A stretch of 61,916 nucleotides of DNA from CAIMUM01 sp034429715 (lineage in GTDB: Bacteria; Chloroflexota; Dehalococcoidia; GIF9; UBA5629). This document shows, one piece after another, positions 24,038 to 32,990 of this stretch. A program made the translations under genes and the position numbers. How positions within the stretch are numbered: the first letter of the stretch is position 1; every line of letters begins with the position of its first letter. The stretch is from assembly GCA_034429715.1 (NCBI GenBank), contig DAOUFR010000092.1, positions 1 to 61,916 on the forward strand, read 5' to 3'. The notes under the pieces were generated by a model. That model saw only the letters and a list, made by a program, of their open reading frames with translations, searched no databases and was not told the origin of the DNA.

Positions 24038-25000
24038 CTAACGAAACACTTGTACTGCATATCTGCCCTCTCTGGCAAAACCTGTTCGGTAGTATGTCGG
24101 GTCTAGCATATTGCTTCTATGACCTGGTGAATTGGCCCAGAGTTCAATTAAGCTCTCATTTGAATCATTTGAATATGCCATCATTGCAATATTTTCACCA
24201 AGATTATATTTCTTGATACCGTCATGATTGAAGTTGCCCGGTAGCGCTATTTCCATTACTCGTTGTCTGGCTATTCCGTTCAGATTTTCATCGAATATTA
24301 ATTGTGCCCTGCCGTTGCTACCTCGGAATTCATTGAACAGCTGCTCGTAGTTCTGATTAAGCTCAGCCTGTAATTTCAGTTCTTCAGCTTTTTGTTCGGT
24401 TATCCTTTTTTGTTCGGCTATCATTTGTTCCTCGATCCGTTTCTGTTCCGCGAGTTTTGCTTTTGCTATGTTCTCTTCATTTTTTAATTTTTGTTCTGCC
24501 CAGTATGTATTCCATTTGGTAATCAGCTCATCCTTATACGTTGTCACTGGCTGGACCCCGGCATACGCAAAAATGATTGCTATTATCAATATAGTAAATG
24601 CCGTGAGTTTCATGCTGGGCCATCGCCAGCTGTTTTTTTTCACTGTTCGCCAAAGCCAAATAAGGAAAACTAATTCTCCAATGAATATAATGCTACCGAT
24701 CAAGGGGTTTTGAATAAAGTCATTTGTGAATAATTTAATTCCGGTCCATATGATTACAGCTATTATGATTATCATGGATAGATTTAATAGTATCCGATAC
24801 ACGATGCCGGCAGTCTTATATTTTCTTAGCCAGTAATAAAACCATTTTTCTATGGCAAAGATAGCGGCAAACCCAAACAATATCCAGAATGGAATATAGC
24901 TTCCGACGGCTATGCTGATTCCCAATCCAGCTAAGGAAAAACTAAAAATGAATAGTAAGGCCTTTACCCAATTCGGGATTATTAAATTAATTCGCGTCAT
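24038..25000 (-). CDS. Membrane-anchored CAP (SCP/PR-1) domain protein
   Basis: The 320-residue protein begins with about four hydrophobic segments (ALLFIFSFSLAGLGISIAVG, FWILFGFAAIFAI, LSMIIIIAVIIWTGI, AFTILIIAIIFAYAGV), followed by a coiled coil rich in AEQKRIEEQ-type repeats (residues 170-215). The C-terminal CAP domain has GNFNHDG, LGENIAM and LIELWANSPGHRSNMLDPTY, the GENIA and HR-NML hallmarks. The domain is somewhat short for the family. CAP proteins act outside the membrane, so the C-terminus is probably exported. Coding is AT-rich compared with the phage structural genes. Confidence 0.8.
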   Translation of the reverse strand: MTRINLIIPNWVKALLFIFSFSLAGLGISIAVGSYIPFWILFGFAAIFAIEKWFYYWLRKYKTAGIVYRILLNLSMIIIIAVIIWTGIKLFTNDFIQNPLIGSIIFIGELVFLIWLWRTVKKNSWRWPSMKLTAFTILIIAIIFAYAGVQPVTTYKDELITKWNTYWAEQKLKNEENIAKAKLAEQKRIEEQMIAEQKRITEQKAEELKLQAELNQNYEQLFNEFRGSNGRAQLIFDENLNGIARQRVMEIALPGNFNHDGIKKYNLGENIAMMAYSNDSNESLIELWANSPGHRSNMLDPTYYRTGFAREGRYAVQVFR

Positions 25001-25037
25001 ATCATTTTCGGAATTTTATCTAATAATATTTTAAAAT

Positions 25038-25475
25038 CTATAGTTTATTCTTTTGCTTCGGCATTTCGGCCGAGTTCGCTACGTGTTCCTGGGTTTTCGT
25101 TGTCTTTTTATTACTTAGGATAATTGAAATAATCGGGAAAAATAGGGCCAACAAAAGCCACCACATGCTCCTTCCTTTTTGATACAGTACCCATCCGTTC
25201 ACCGGTAGCATGCACCAGCACAGGAAATAGGCTGAAGCATTTTTTGCTGTTCCAACAATGTCGTATCCCAGAAATGTTTTTACGAAAGCAACAAAAAAAC
25301 AAAAACCGATAAGCCAAAATAACCATGTTAGATTCAAATGTTTCTTAAACCAGGAGACTCCTGTCGTTCTTGCTTCGCTGGTATTTACAGGTATAGGAAT
25401 ATTACCCTGGCAACCACAATCATCTGCATAACCCATAAATTCCCTTCCGCACTTCGAGCATGTTCTGTTTATCAT
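25038..25475 (-). CDS. Zinc-ribbon membrane protein
   Basis: A 145-residue protein. NRTCSKCGREFMGYADDCGC near the start is a four-Cys zinc ribbon. Three hydrophobic segments follow: LTWLFWLIGFCFFVAFVKTF, SAYFLCWCMLPVNGWVLY and WWLLLALFFPIISIILS. A polar Lys-rich tail closes it. No family is assigned. The ATG at 25475 immediately precedes the zinc motif; a longer frame starts at 25517. It is the second gene of the TPR/CAP/ankyrin operon. Confidence 0.55.
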   Translation of the reverse strand: MINRTCSKCGREFMGYADDCGCQGNIPIPVNTSEARTTGVSWFKKHLNLTWLFWLIGFCFFVAFVKTFLGYDIVGTAKNASAYFLCWCMLPVNGWVLYQKGRSMWWLLLALFFPIISIILSNKKTTKTQEHVANSAEMPKQKNKL

Positions 25476-25545
25476 CTCTCGCCCCTCCCCTGTGTCGCTA
25501 TGGTATTTTGGTGTCAAGAATTATAGTTTTTTCCTGATCATCCGC

Positions 25546-26280
25546 TTACTGTTTTGCTCCATATGACCTTAGAATGGCAATTATATCCGCATCTCCCCGT
25601 TTGATAGCGATTTGCATAATTGTCTGGCCTTCATTATCTGCTACATTCACAGCGGCACCTTTTTCTAAGAGCAACTTAATGGTGTCAATTTGGCAGTCTC
25701 TAACTGCTAAATACAGAGCGGTCCAGCCCTTATCTGTTTTTACATTGATATTTGCACCTTTTTCTAACAACATGCGTGTGAAATCCGTTTTACATCCATA
25801 TGCAGCATTAAGCAATGGTGTCCATCCGTTATCATCTTGTACATTAATATTGGCGCCTTTTTCTATCAATAAATTTGCTATATCGAGGCTGTTATATAGT
25901 ACGGTTCCCATAAATATTGCTCGTAATAGTGGCGTGGATCCGTCATTAGTAGCTTTGATATTTACATCTGCACCTTTTCCCAATAGCCATTTGACCCCAT
26001 CTATTTTGCCGTAAGTCGCTGTCATATGTAATGCTGTTTCCCCAAGACCTGTAGAAGCATATTGTCTGCCCACTTTAATTCTATACGTGTTTACAGCTTT
26101 GGCGTTAATATCTGCTCCCAATGAAAGCAGATAATCAGCTCCATTGAAGTTGTCATCTAACACTGCTTGGAAAAATTTTGATTGAATCTCTGGTGATACT
26201 GTTCGACATCCTGGACTAATCATAAGTAAAAACGAAAATAAGATAAATATGAAAATATAATATGTATTTAATCGTGACAT
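25546..26280 (-). CDS. Exported ankyrin-repeat protein
   Basis: The 244-residue protein has an N-terminal hydrophobic segment (YIFIFILFSFLLMISPGC) whose end resembles a lipobox, so it may be a lipoprotein. Residues from about 45 form five to six ankyrin units (LGETALHMTATYGKIDGVKW, STPLLRAIFMGTVL, WTPLLNAAYGCKTDFTRMLL, WTALYLAVRDCQIDTIKLLL). It probably binds another protein at the cell surface. It is the first gene of the four-gene operon. The ATG at 26280 gives a proper signal sequence and has GGGAGG about 10 bp upstream; the frame extends to 26409. Confidence 0.78.
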   Translation of the reverse strand: MSRLNTYYIFIFILFSFLLMISPGCRTVSPEIQSKFFQAVLDDNFNGADYLLSLGADINAKAVNTYRIKVGRQYASTGLGETALHMTATYGKIDGVKWLLGKGADVNIKATNDGSTPLLRAIFMGTVLYNSLDIANLLIEKGANINVQDDNGWTPLLNAAYGCKTDFTRMLLEKGANINVKTDKGWTALYLAVRDCQIDTIKLLLEKGAAVNVADNEGQTIMQIAIKRGDADIIAILRSYGAKQ

Positions 26281-26483
26281 CTGTTTACAACCTCCCGTCC
26301 TTTTCTTGCGTAACCGCCTCACGCTTCCGCTACTCAGTACTATATGTCTTTTAATCTGCTCGGATAGAAATTTTGTCCATACCATATCACATAAGATATA
26401 GAAATACAAGATTATTTAAACCCACCCTGACATAACCCTCTTTTTTAATCAACGCATATGTACTATCATGATATTCAACGGCT

Positions 26484-26648
26484 ATGTCTTTACTCGAAAA
26501 AGCGCTCAGGAAAGGTAACTACGAGCTGGCTGCTAAGACAATCGTCTACGGTATGCTCAAAGTGATTCATGATAGAAAAGAAGCAGAGAGGAGCGCCCAG
26601 GGGCAACCAGAACGCCCGGAAGCACGGGTTCTACAGCCGGGTACTTGA
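26484..26648 (+). CDS. Small protein upstream of the terminase genes
   Basis: A 54-residue frame starting MSLLEKALRKGNYELAAKTI then VYGMLKVIHDRKEAER, overlapping the next gene by 80 bp in another frame. The first 35 residues look like a genuine amphipathic helical protein rather than random sequence; the C-terminal part overlaps TerS and may be less reliable. Short proteins of this kind are common just before phage packaging genes. No function is proposed. Confidence 0.45.
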   Translation: MSLLEKALRKGNYELAAKTIVYGMLKVIHDRKEAERSAQGQPERPEARVLQPGT

Positions 26649-26916
26649 CGAAGCCCAGAAGCTGCAGCTTGACGAAGCAAGGGAGATTGAAGGTTTAGAT
26701 GAGGAGATCGCTATCCTGCGCGTCAAGCTTCTCGCTCTCATGGACGAGCATCCCGAGCGCATCGACCTGCAAATGCTCGCCGCCGCTACCATCACCCGCA
26801 TGGTTCGCACCAAGTTTCATATCAGCTCGGGGGGTAACAGGTCGTTAAAAGATGCCATCTCTAAGGTGCTTACCGATATCGCCGTCCCCCTGGGAATAAA
26901 GGCCATTATTCAGTAG
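26569..26916 (+). CDS. Probable terminase small subunit
   Basis: The 115-residue protein starts with QRGAPRGNQNARKHGFYSRV, a motif frequent in small packaging proteins and DNA-binding proteins of phages, followed by an acidic helix (LDEAREIEGLDEEIAILRVK) and a C-terminal helix. It ends 2 bp before the large terminase gene, on the same strand, which fits a DNA-recognition small subunit. It would bind the pac/cos site and feed DNA to the motor. Assignment rests on motif and position. Confidence 0.65.
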   Translation: MIEKKQRGAPRGNQNARKHGFYSRVLDEAQKLQLDEAREIEGLDEEIAILRVKLLALMDEHPERIDLQMLAAATITRMVRTKFHISSGGNRSLKDAISKVLTDIAVPLGIKAIIQ

Positions 26917-26918
26917 CC

Positions 26919-28277
26919 ATGGAGTTGCGCCCTTACCAGCAGGAAGTGGCCAGGGCCGTCTTCGACAGTATCTTGCACGGCAAAGGTTTGACGTTTTCGG
27001 TTGAGATTGCCCGGCAGGGCGGCAAGAATGAGCTTTCGGCGCATATTGAGGTTCTTTTATTGACGATGTTCATAGCTAAAGGCGGCACTTCCATCAAGTG
27101 CTCGCCCACCTTCAAGCCGCAGACTTTGATCAGCATGAACCGGCTGAAGGACCGCCTTGACGAGTTCGGCTATGACGGCATGTGGCAGGCCGAATACGGC
27201 TATATCATGCGGCTCGGCTGCGCTCGCCAGGTGTTCCTCTCCGCCGATGAAAGCTCCAACGTCGTCGGCCATACCTCCGACCTTCTGCTGGAAGTGGATG
27301 AGTCGCAGGATATCAACCAGGACAAGTATTCCAAGGAGTTCCGCCCCATGGCCAGCTCCACCAATGCCACCACTGTCCATTACGGCACTACCTGGGACGA
27401 CGGCACCCTCCTCGAGCAGACCAAGCAGCACAACCTTGACCTTGAGAAAGAGGATGGCGTAAAGCGCCATTTCCGCTTTCCCTGGGAGACGGTCGCGGCC
27501 TGCAATCCCGGCTATGCCACCTTTGTTGAGTCGGAACGGCACCGCCTGGGCGAGGACCATCCTCTTTTCCGCACTCAGTATCGCCTTCTGCCCCTCCCCG
27601 CCAGCGGCCGCCTGTTCAACCGCGTCCAGCTCGCCCAGCTTACGGGCACCCATTCCCGCCAGCGGTCGCGCGTTAACGGCGCCGTCTACGTCGCCGGCAT
27701 CGACTATGCCGGACAGGACGAGCAGCTCGATGGCCTGGTGCTCACCCGGCCGCAGCGCGATGCCACCGTTATCACCATCGGCGCCGTGTCTTTTAATGGT
27801 GGCAGGGAGCCGTCGGTCAAAATCGTCGATCATTACGCCTGGATAGGCACCCCCCACCACGAGCTTCACCCCCAGATTGTGGAGCTGGTCCGCAATAAGT
27901 GGAATTGCAGCCGCGTCCTCTGCGACGCCACCGGCATCGGCGAGCCGCTTGCCTCCTTCCTGCAAAAGTCCTGCGGATCCCGCGTCATGCCTTTCAAGTT
28001 TACCCAGCATTCCAAGTCGCAGCTCGGCTTCGATCTTATCGCCTTCGTGAATTCCGGACGCGTCCAGTGCTACGCCGGCGACGGCAGCAGGGAATTTGCC
28101 GAGTTCATGCTTGAGATGGAAAAGGCCCGGAGCCATTACCGCCCCAACCAGACCATCAACTTTTACGTCGATCCCCTGGAAGGCCATGACGATTACCTGA
28201 TGAGTCTCGCCCTCATGCTCAAAGCCAGCGAGAATAGCCGGCCCCGCGTGGCCACCGGCGGTGTCCGTGCCGACTGA
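26919..28277 (+). CDS. Phage terminase large subunit
   Basis: A 452-residue packaging motor. The ATPase part has the Q-motif-like LRPYQQEVARAVFDS, a Walker A variant IARQGGKNELSA (typical of one terminase branch), and Walker B LLLEVDESQDI. The nuclease part shows the RNase-H-like acidic residues: YVAGIDYAGQDEQ, VLCDATGIGEPLASFL and EGHDDYLMSLALML. It cuts concatemeric DNA and pumps it through the portal. Length is complete. Its 3' end overlaps the portal gene by 17 bp. It is GC-rich, like the rest of the structural block and unlike the cargo operons on either side. Confidence 0.93.
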   Translation: MELRPYQQEVARAVFDSILHGKGLTFSVEIARQGGKNELSAHIEVLLLTMFIAKGGTSIKCSPTFKPQTLISMNRLKDRLDEFGYDGMWQAEYGYIMRLGCARQVFLSADESSNVVGHTSDLLLEVDESQDINQDKYSKEFRPMASSTNATTVHYGTTWDDGTLLEQTKQHNLDLEKEDGVKRHFRFPWETVAACNPGYATFVESERHRLGEDHPLFRTQYRLLPLPASGRLFNRVQLAQLTGTHSRQRSRVNGAVYVAGIDYAGQDEQLDGLVLTRPQRDATVITIGAVSFNGGREPSVKIVDHYAWIGTPHHELHPQIVELVRNKWNCSRVLCDATGIGEPLASFLQKSCGSRVMPFKFTQHSKSQLGFDLIAFVNSGRVQCYAGDGSREFAEFMLEMEKARSHYRPNQTINFYVDPLEGHDDYLMSLALMLKASENSRPRVATGGVRAD

Positions 28278-29640
28278 TTTCAAGGTTCAGGACCTGGCTC
28301 AACTCGACCGCGACCGCTTCAGCGCCTACAAGGCAGCCCTCGATTTCTATAACGGCGCCCAGTGGGAGCGCGCCAGCAAGAACCGCCAGCTTGTATTTAA
28401 TTATTCCAGGATCTCTGTCGACAAGATAACCAGCTATTTGATGAGCGAGCTTAATTTTTCCTTTGACGCCTTGCCAGGCGGCAAGCCTGACCTGGCCAAG
28501 AAGGCCGAGGATTTGATCTACCTGGTGCATGATCAGAACAACGCGCAGGAGCTGGACTATACCACCGAGATCGACACCGCCATCCTGGGCGACGGCTGCT
28601 ACAAGGTCACGTGGGACGCCATCAATAAGCGGGTCCGCATCACGGCGCCGGACGTCAACGGCCTCTATGCCTGGTGGACCGGCGACGATCTCAACCAGAC
28701 ATATAAAGTAGCCAGCCGTTACCAGCTGAGCGCCGGGGAGATCCTCACCCTCTATAAGAAATCCACCACGAAAAAGTCCGCCTTCATCACCGAGCTTTGG
28801 ACCGATAAGGATTTCACCCTTTATCTCGAAAACGACGTCATCGACAAAAAGCCGAACCCCTACGGCTTCATTCCGTTTATCATCTTCCCCAACCTGCGCA
28901 AGCCCAAGCAGTTCTGGGGGGTGTCCGATATCCCGCAGCTCATTGAGCCGCAGAGGGAATTGAACCGCGCCCTTTCTCAGCTTTCCCGCATCCTTGAGGT
29001 TTCCGGAAATCCCATCGCCGTGCTTGAAGGCGTGGAAGCCTCAGAGGATATACAGGTTAAACCCGGCGCCGTCTGGAATGTGCCAGCCGATACCAAAGCC
29101 TACCTGCTGGACCTGCTGCAGGGCGGCGGGATCCGCCTGCATATCGACTACATCGATCTCGTTTACCGAACCATGCATGATATCTCGGAGTCCCCCCGGG
29201 CGGCCTACGGCGGCATCCAGCATGAGCTTTCCGGCGTTGCCCTTGAGGTGGAGCTGCAATCGCTCCTGCAGAAGGTGAAGCGCAAGCGGCTGATCAGGAC
29301 GAATGTATATAAACGCCGCAATGTGATGATCTTGAAGCTGTGGGCGAAGTTCATGCGCCAGGACTTCACACAGGTGTCCCACCGTGTCTGCTGGGGACAG
29401 GTGCTGCCTCAGGACAAAGCCCGCGACGCTCAGAATGAGCAGCTATGCGTCCAGTCGGGCGTCCACAGCCGCCGCACCGCCATGGATAACCTCGGCGTCA
29501 GGGATCCCGAGCTGGAATTTACCAAATGGCTTGACGAACGCCGCCGCATACTCGAAATGAATAATGAATTTAGAGCCCCCTCCACCCAGGGCGGAGCGAG
29601 AGAGCGGAAAGTCGCCCCGGAGATGGAGCCGGTGCTTTAG
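28261..29640 (+). CDS. Phage portal protein
   Basis: A 459-residue protein with GTG start. SRISVDKITSYLMSELNFSF, YTTEIDTAILGDGCYKVTWD, ISDIPQLIEPQRELNRALSQ-type sequence and the long helix before SPRAAYGGIQHELSGVALEV match portal proteins of the SPP1/HK97-like type, which form the dodecameric channel at one capsid vertex. It follows TerL directly and precedes the scaffold and capsid genes, the standard order. No internal stop or truncation is seen. Confidence 0.88.
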   Translation: MSVPTDFKVQDLAQLDRDRFSAYKAALDFYNGAQWERASKNRQLVFNYSRISVDKITSYLMSELNFSFDALPGGKPDLAKKAEDLIYLVHDQNNAQELDYTTEIDTAILGDGCYKVTWDAINKRVRITAPDVNGLYAWWTGDDLNQTYKVASRYQLSAGEILTLYKKSTTKKSAFITELWTDKDFTLYLENDVIDKKPNPYGFIPFIIFPNLRKPKQFWGVSDIPQLIEPQRELNRALSQLSRILEVSGNPIAVLEGVEASEDIQVKPGAVWNVPADTKAYLLDLLQGGGIRLHIDYIDLVYRTMHDISESPRAAYGGIQHELSGVALEVELQSLLQKVKRKRLIRTNVYKRRNVMILKLWAKFMRQDFTQVSHRVCWGQVLPQDKARDAQNEQLCVQSGVHSRRTAMDNLGVRDPELEFTKWLDERRRILEMNNEFRAPSTQGGARERKVAPEMEPVL

Positions 29641-29653
29641 ATAGGAGTAGATC

Positions 29654-30124
29654 ATGGAAAATGAAACTAACACTGCAGAGGTCAATAATGTCCCGGCCGT
29701 ACCCCCTCCGCCCCCCGCAACACCGGCCGCGCCGGAGCTTTCGGAGCGTATCGCTTCGCTTGAGGCTTCGCTTGCAGAGCGCGATACCTCCCTGGCCGAG
29801 GCCATCAAGGAAAATGACGCCTTGAAAAAGGACTTCGCATCTCTTGACACAGCCCACAAAGAGGCCGTTGTCGAGTACCGCAGGCTGGCCGTCAGCTCCA
29901 ATCCCATCTTCAACCCGGAAATGCTGGCCGGCAATTCCATCGCCGAGATCAATGCGGCCATGGCGCGTGTTACTGACCTCGCGGCCAGGGTTCGTTCCAG
30001 GATTGAGGCTGATATCAAGGCCGTCTCCGTGCCTGCCGGCGCCCCTGAAAGGTCGGGACCCGACATATCCGGCCTGACTGCCAGGGAGAAAATCAGGCAC
30101 GCCATCGAAATGGACAAGAAATAA
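29654..30124 (+). CDS. Capsid scaffolding-like protein
   Basis: The 156-residue protein has a Pro/Ala-rich N-terminus (VPAVPPPPPATPAAPE), a coiled coil from about residue 35 to 80 (ERIASLEASLAERDTSLAEA), and a charged C-terminus ending REKIRHAIEMDKK. A helical, Glu-rich protein in front of the major capsid gene is the hallmark of scaffolding proteins, which guide procapsid assembly. Sequence of scaffolds is poorly conserved, so position carries most of the weight. Confidence 0.7.
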   Translation: MENETNTAEVNNVPAVPPPPPATPAAPELSERIASLEASLAERDTSLAEAIKENDALKKDFASLDTAHKEAVVEYRRLAVSSNPIFNPEMLAGNSIAEINAAMARVTDLAARVRSRIEADIKAVSVPAGAPERSGPDISGLTAREKIRHAIEMDKK

Positions 30125-30143
30125 ACCGTAAGGAGTTAATAAT

Positions 30144-31067
30144 TTGGGCACTGTGCTATCTGAATACGCCAAACTCTCCGATGACGTCATGCTGCAGGGC
30201 GTTATTGAAACCATTATCAAGGACGATCCCCTCATGGCGCTCCTGCCTTGGGTTGAGATCAACGGCAATGCGCTTACCTACAATCGGGAATTGACCCTGC
30301 CCTCGGCTGAATGGCACGCCGTCAATGACGACTGGACCACCAGCCCGGCCGTCACGTTCGCGCAGAAAACGGCCACCCTTGCCATCCTCGGCCAGAACGC
30401 CGACGTGGACAACTACGTCAGGCAGACCCGCTCCAATATCAACGACATTGAGTCGGCCATCATCGAGCTTACCGCCAAGGCTATTAAAAATGAGCTGTCG
30501 GACAAGTTTCTGTACGGCAACAATACGTCCGATCCGAATCAGTTTGACGGACTTATTAAGCTGATTGATACCGGCACAGCCTCCGACCAACTCATCGCTG
30601 CCGGCGCTTCCGGCGGAGCTGCTCTTACCCTGGATATGCTGGATTCTCTCATCGATGCGGTGAAAGGCGGTAAACCTGACCTGCTCCTGATGAGCAGGCG
30701 GTCCCGCAGGAAGATCAATGCGCTGGCCAGGGCGGCGGGCAGCAACCTGGAGCACAACAGTTCATTGCTCGGCATGTTTGTCGAGATGTATAACGGCATC
30801 CCGCTCGGTGTCAGCGATTTCGTCAAGGATACCCACGCCGTCAGCGGCTCGCTGGAAACCGCTTACATCGGTGGTGCCAGCTCCACCATATACGGAATTT
30901 CCTTTGGTGAGGATGGCGTTTGCGGCCTGACCGGACCGGGCGGACTTCAGATCATCAAGATCGGCGAAATGGAGACTAAGGACGCCTCCCGCACCCGCAT
31001 CAAGTGGTACACCAGCCTGGCCCTGTTCAGCAACGTCAAGGCCGCTGCCTTGATAGGCGTCGCGTAA
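30144..31067 (+). CDS. Major capsid protein, HK97-like fold expected
   Basis: A 307-residue protein beginning at TTG, with AAGGAG upstream. The pattern of a long N-terminal helix (VMLQGVIETIIKDDPLMALL), then FAQKTATLAILGQNADVDNY, TAKAIKNELSDKFLYGNN and LLMSRRSRRKINALARAAGS, followed by the C-terminal strand EMETKDASRTRIKWYTSLAL, matches HK97-fold major capsid proteins of this length. Hundreds of copies would form the shell. It lies in the expected place after the scaffold gene. Confidence 0.85.
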   Translation: MGTVLSEYAKLSDDVMLQGVIETIIKDDPLMALLPWVEINGNALTYNRELTLPSAEWHAVNDDWTTSPAVTFAQKTATLAILGQNADVDNYVRQTRSNINDIESAIIELTAKAIKNELSDKFLYGNNTSDPNQFDGLIKLIDTGTASDQLIAAGASGGAALTLDMLDSLIDAVKGGKPDLLLMSRRSRRKINALARAAGSNLEHNSSLLGMFVEMYNGIPLGVSDFVKDTHAVSGSLETAYIGGASSTIYGISFGEDGVCGLTGPGGLQIIKIGEMETKDASRTRIKWYTSLALFSNVKAAALIGVA

Positions 31068-31073
31068 CGAAAT

Positions 31074-31104
31074 TGTAGGGGCGTACCTTGAGGTGCGCCC
31101 GAGG
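31074..31104. repeat. Host interspersed repeat inside element B
   Basis: TGTAGGGGCGTACCTTGAGG continues to TGCGCCCGAGGA, an inverted repeat of the same family as the chromosomal copies. It lies between the major capsid and decoration genes and supplies the ribosome-binding GAGGAG for the latter. Confidence 0.7.
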
Positions 31105-31115
31105 AGAATATTCTT

Positions 31116-31523
31116 ATGTCTTTTGCAGATCCTCAGAAAGGTCGATCGGTAATTGTCGGCCCCGGCCCGGCTGCCGCGACTGTCACTTTGGCGGGTGATT
31201 GCGTTGAGGGCGATATCCTCGGCTATTCCACCGGCTGGAAACGTGCGCTGGCTACCGCCGGCAGCGTTATCAATCCCCAGGTCGTTGCACTTAAAGGCGG
31301 AGTCAGCGGCGACGTCGTTCCCGTGGCCCTCGTCTGCGTGGTCACAGGCTATACCGGCGGCACGCCGGGCGGCCTTATTTACCTTGCCGAAGGCGCGGAT
31401 AGCGGCAAAGTAACCGATATCGCCCCCAGCACCACCAATGATGTGAATACTGTAATTGGTGTGTTGCTTGATGCTGCCACCATCGCCTTCAATCTGACCG
31501 GCAAGCAGACCCTTTCCTCTTAG
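31116..31523 (+). CDS. Capsid decoration-like protein
   Basis: A 135-residue, Gly/Val/Ala-rich beta protein (ATVTLAGDCVEGDILGYSTG, PVALVCVVTGYTGGTPGGLI). Size, composition and position directly after the major capsid gene fit DUF2190/gpD-like decoration or cement proteins that stabilise the shell. No membrane segment or catalytic residue is seen. Confidence 0.65.
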   Translation: MSFADPQKGRSVIVGPGPAAATVTLAGDCVEGDILGYSTGWKRALATAGSVINPQVVALKGGVSGDVVPVALVCVVTGYTGGTPGGLIYLAEGADSGKVTDIAPSTTNDVNTVIGVLLDAATIAFNLTGKQTLSS

Positions 31524-31567
31524 GCTTAAAGGAGTGACTGCCCTTTAAGTAGCCTCCTCTGAATACT

Positions 31568-31601
31568 GGGAGCGGCCGGCCTTACCACCCCGGCCGCTCC
31601 C
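31568..31601. terminator. Strong GC hairpin after the capsid genes
   Basis: GGGAGCGGCCGG (31568-31579) pairs perfectly with CCGGCCGCTCCC (31590-31601) around a 10-base loop. There is no T run, so it may be an attenuator or an mRNA-stabilising 3' structure that keeps capsid protein messages abundant. It lies in the 181-bp spacer before the gene at 31705. Confidence 0.55.
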
Positions 31602-31704
31602 CGGCAATCCCGATGTCAGGCGCGTTATGAGAAAACTGTTGAATAAGTGTGTAATCGCTACTGAAGCTCGCATACTCTCACAGACGGTAGGGGGTGAGGG
31701 CTAA

Positions 31705-32988
31705 ATGACAACCTATCTGGCTGATCTCGTGGCGCAGCTCCGCATCGACCTGGGCGATTCGTCGGGTGGCGTTCCGCGCTGGTCGGATCCAGACCTTCAG
31801 CGCGCCGTTGCCCGCTCGCTGGCTATGTTTTCACGCCATCATCCCTATCGGCAGAAAGCCACTATCGCTACCGTATCCGGAGATTACACCGTCAGCCTCG
31901 CTGCCTGCACCGACCGCATATCTGTTGATAAACTGGAGTTCCCCATCGGCGACAATCCCCCCACTTTCAAGCCTTTCTCCATTGTCCAGGACACGCTATA
32001 TATGCAGGAGCCGGGCGATAGCGCAAACTGCTATGTCTACTGGTCGGGCATACATACTTTAACCGATGCTTCCCGCACCTATGACGGCAAATACAGCGAT
32101 TTGATCGAGCTGGGCGCTCTGGCCTTTGCCCTTGATCAGTATGCCGATGCCACTCTTGCCGTTAAAATCGCCGCCACCCTCGAGGCCGCCAACACCGCCG
32201 TCGCCAAAGTTACCGGCAAGGTCACGCTGGCTGAAACCGCCCTAACCAGCGCCGCGGGCGTGGCCGCCGATATCGCCGCGCAGCTCACCAATGCGGGCAC
32301 TCAGCTTACTGCTGCTGTCACCGCCCTGGCCGCCGCCATCTCCACGGCCGGGGGCAGCATTGACGCCGCTATCGCTGCAAAGTTGACCGATGTGTCTACC
32401 CGCATTACTTCCGCGGGCACTTCGCTCACCGCGGCCACCACCGCTATCACGGCATCTACCGCAAGGATAACCGCCGCCGTCGCCGATCTTGCCTCAGGTG
32501 ATGACTATATCCCCACTGCGAATACCGGCGATGACCCGGCGGGCAAGTGGGCCGACTATGCCGGCAAGGATATCGATGCCTCGAATTCGTACACCCAGCA
32601 GGCCGGCCAGTTTATCCGGCAGGCCTCCGAGTACCTTGCTTCCGCCCAGGTGGAGCTTGCCCACATCAAGGCGCTGGACGATAAGCGGAACGCCTATATC
32701 GCCACCGGCGCGCAGTATATCGCGGCCGCCTCCGCTTATATCAGGACGGCCTCGGAATTGAATCTGAAACGCCAGAGCTATGTCCAGATCGCGGGCCGCC
32801 ACCTCGAAAGCGCCGGCTCGCATACCCAGGAGGGCCGTCAGCTTCAGCAGATCGCCGCCGGTTATAAGCTGGAGGCCGTCGCCGTCGCGGCTCAGGCCAA
32901 ATCAAAGATGGCCGCCTTTCAAAAGGAGATCGCCGTGGGTTCCATCACCCGGTCACTTAAGTCATTGAATTTATTAGTAGAGGAGTAA
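31705..32988 (+). CDS. Head-completion-like domain fused to an Ala/Thr-rich helical stalk
   Basis: The 427-residue protein starts with YLADLVAQLRIDLGDSSGGV and PRWSDPDLQRAVARSLAMFS, which resembles phage head-tail connector adaptors. From about residue 150 it is strongly Ala/Thr-rich with heptad-like repeats (TAAVTALAAAISTAGG, SAGTSLTAATTAITASTARI), an extended coiled stalk, and ends in a helical region. It may link the portal to the tail or form a fibre. The fusion of connector and stalk is unusual. Assignment is tentative. Confidence 0.5.
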   Translation: MTTYLADLVAQLRIDLGDSSGGVPRWSDPDLQRAVARSLAMFSRHHPYRQKATIATVSGDYTVSLAACTDRISVDKLEFPIGDNPPTFKPFSIVQDTLYMQEPGDSANCYVYWSGIHTLTDASRTYDGKYSDLIELGALAFALDQYADATLAVKIAATLEAANTAVAKVTGKVTLAETALTSAAGVAADIAAQLTNAGTQLTAAVTALAAAISTAGGSIDAAIAAKLTDVSTRITSAGTSLTAATTAITASTARITAAVADLASGDDYIPTANTGDDPAGKWADYAGKDIDASNSYTQQAGQFIRQASEYLASAQVELAHIKALDDKRNAYIATGAQYIAAASAYIRTASELNLKRQSYVQIAGRHLESAGSHTQEGRQLQQIAAGYKLEAVAVAAQAKSKMAAFQKEIAVGSITRSLKSLNLLVEE

Positions 32989-32990
32989 CC

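Noticed and set aside
27057..28283. Long antisense open frame (408 aa) opposite the terminase gene
   Set aside because: It mirrors the GC-rich TerL gene, has no recognisable domain, and TerL motifs are clear on the plus strand.
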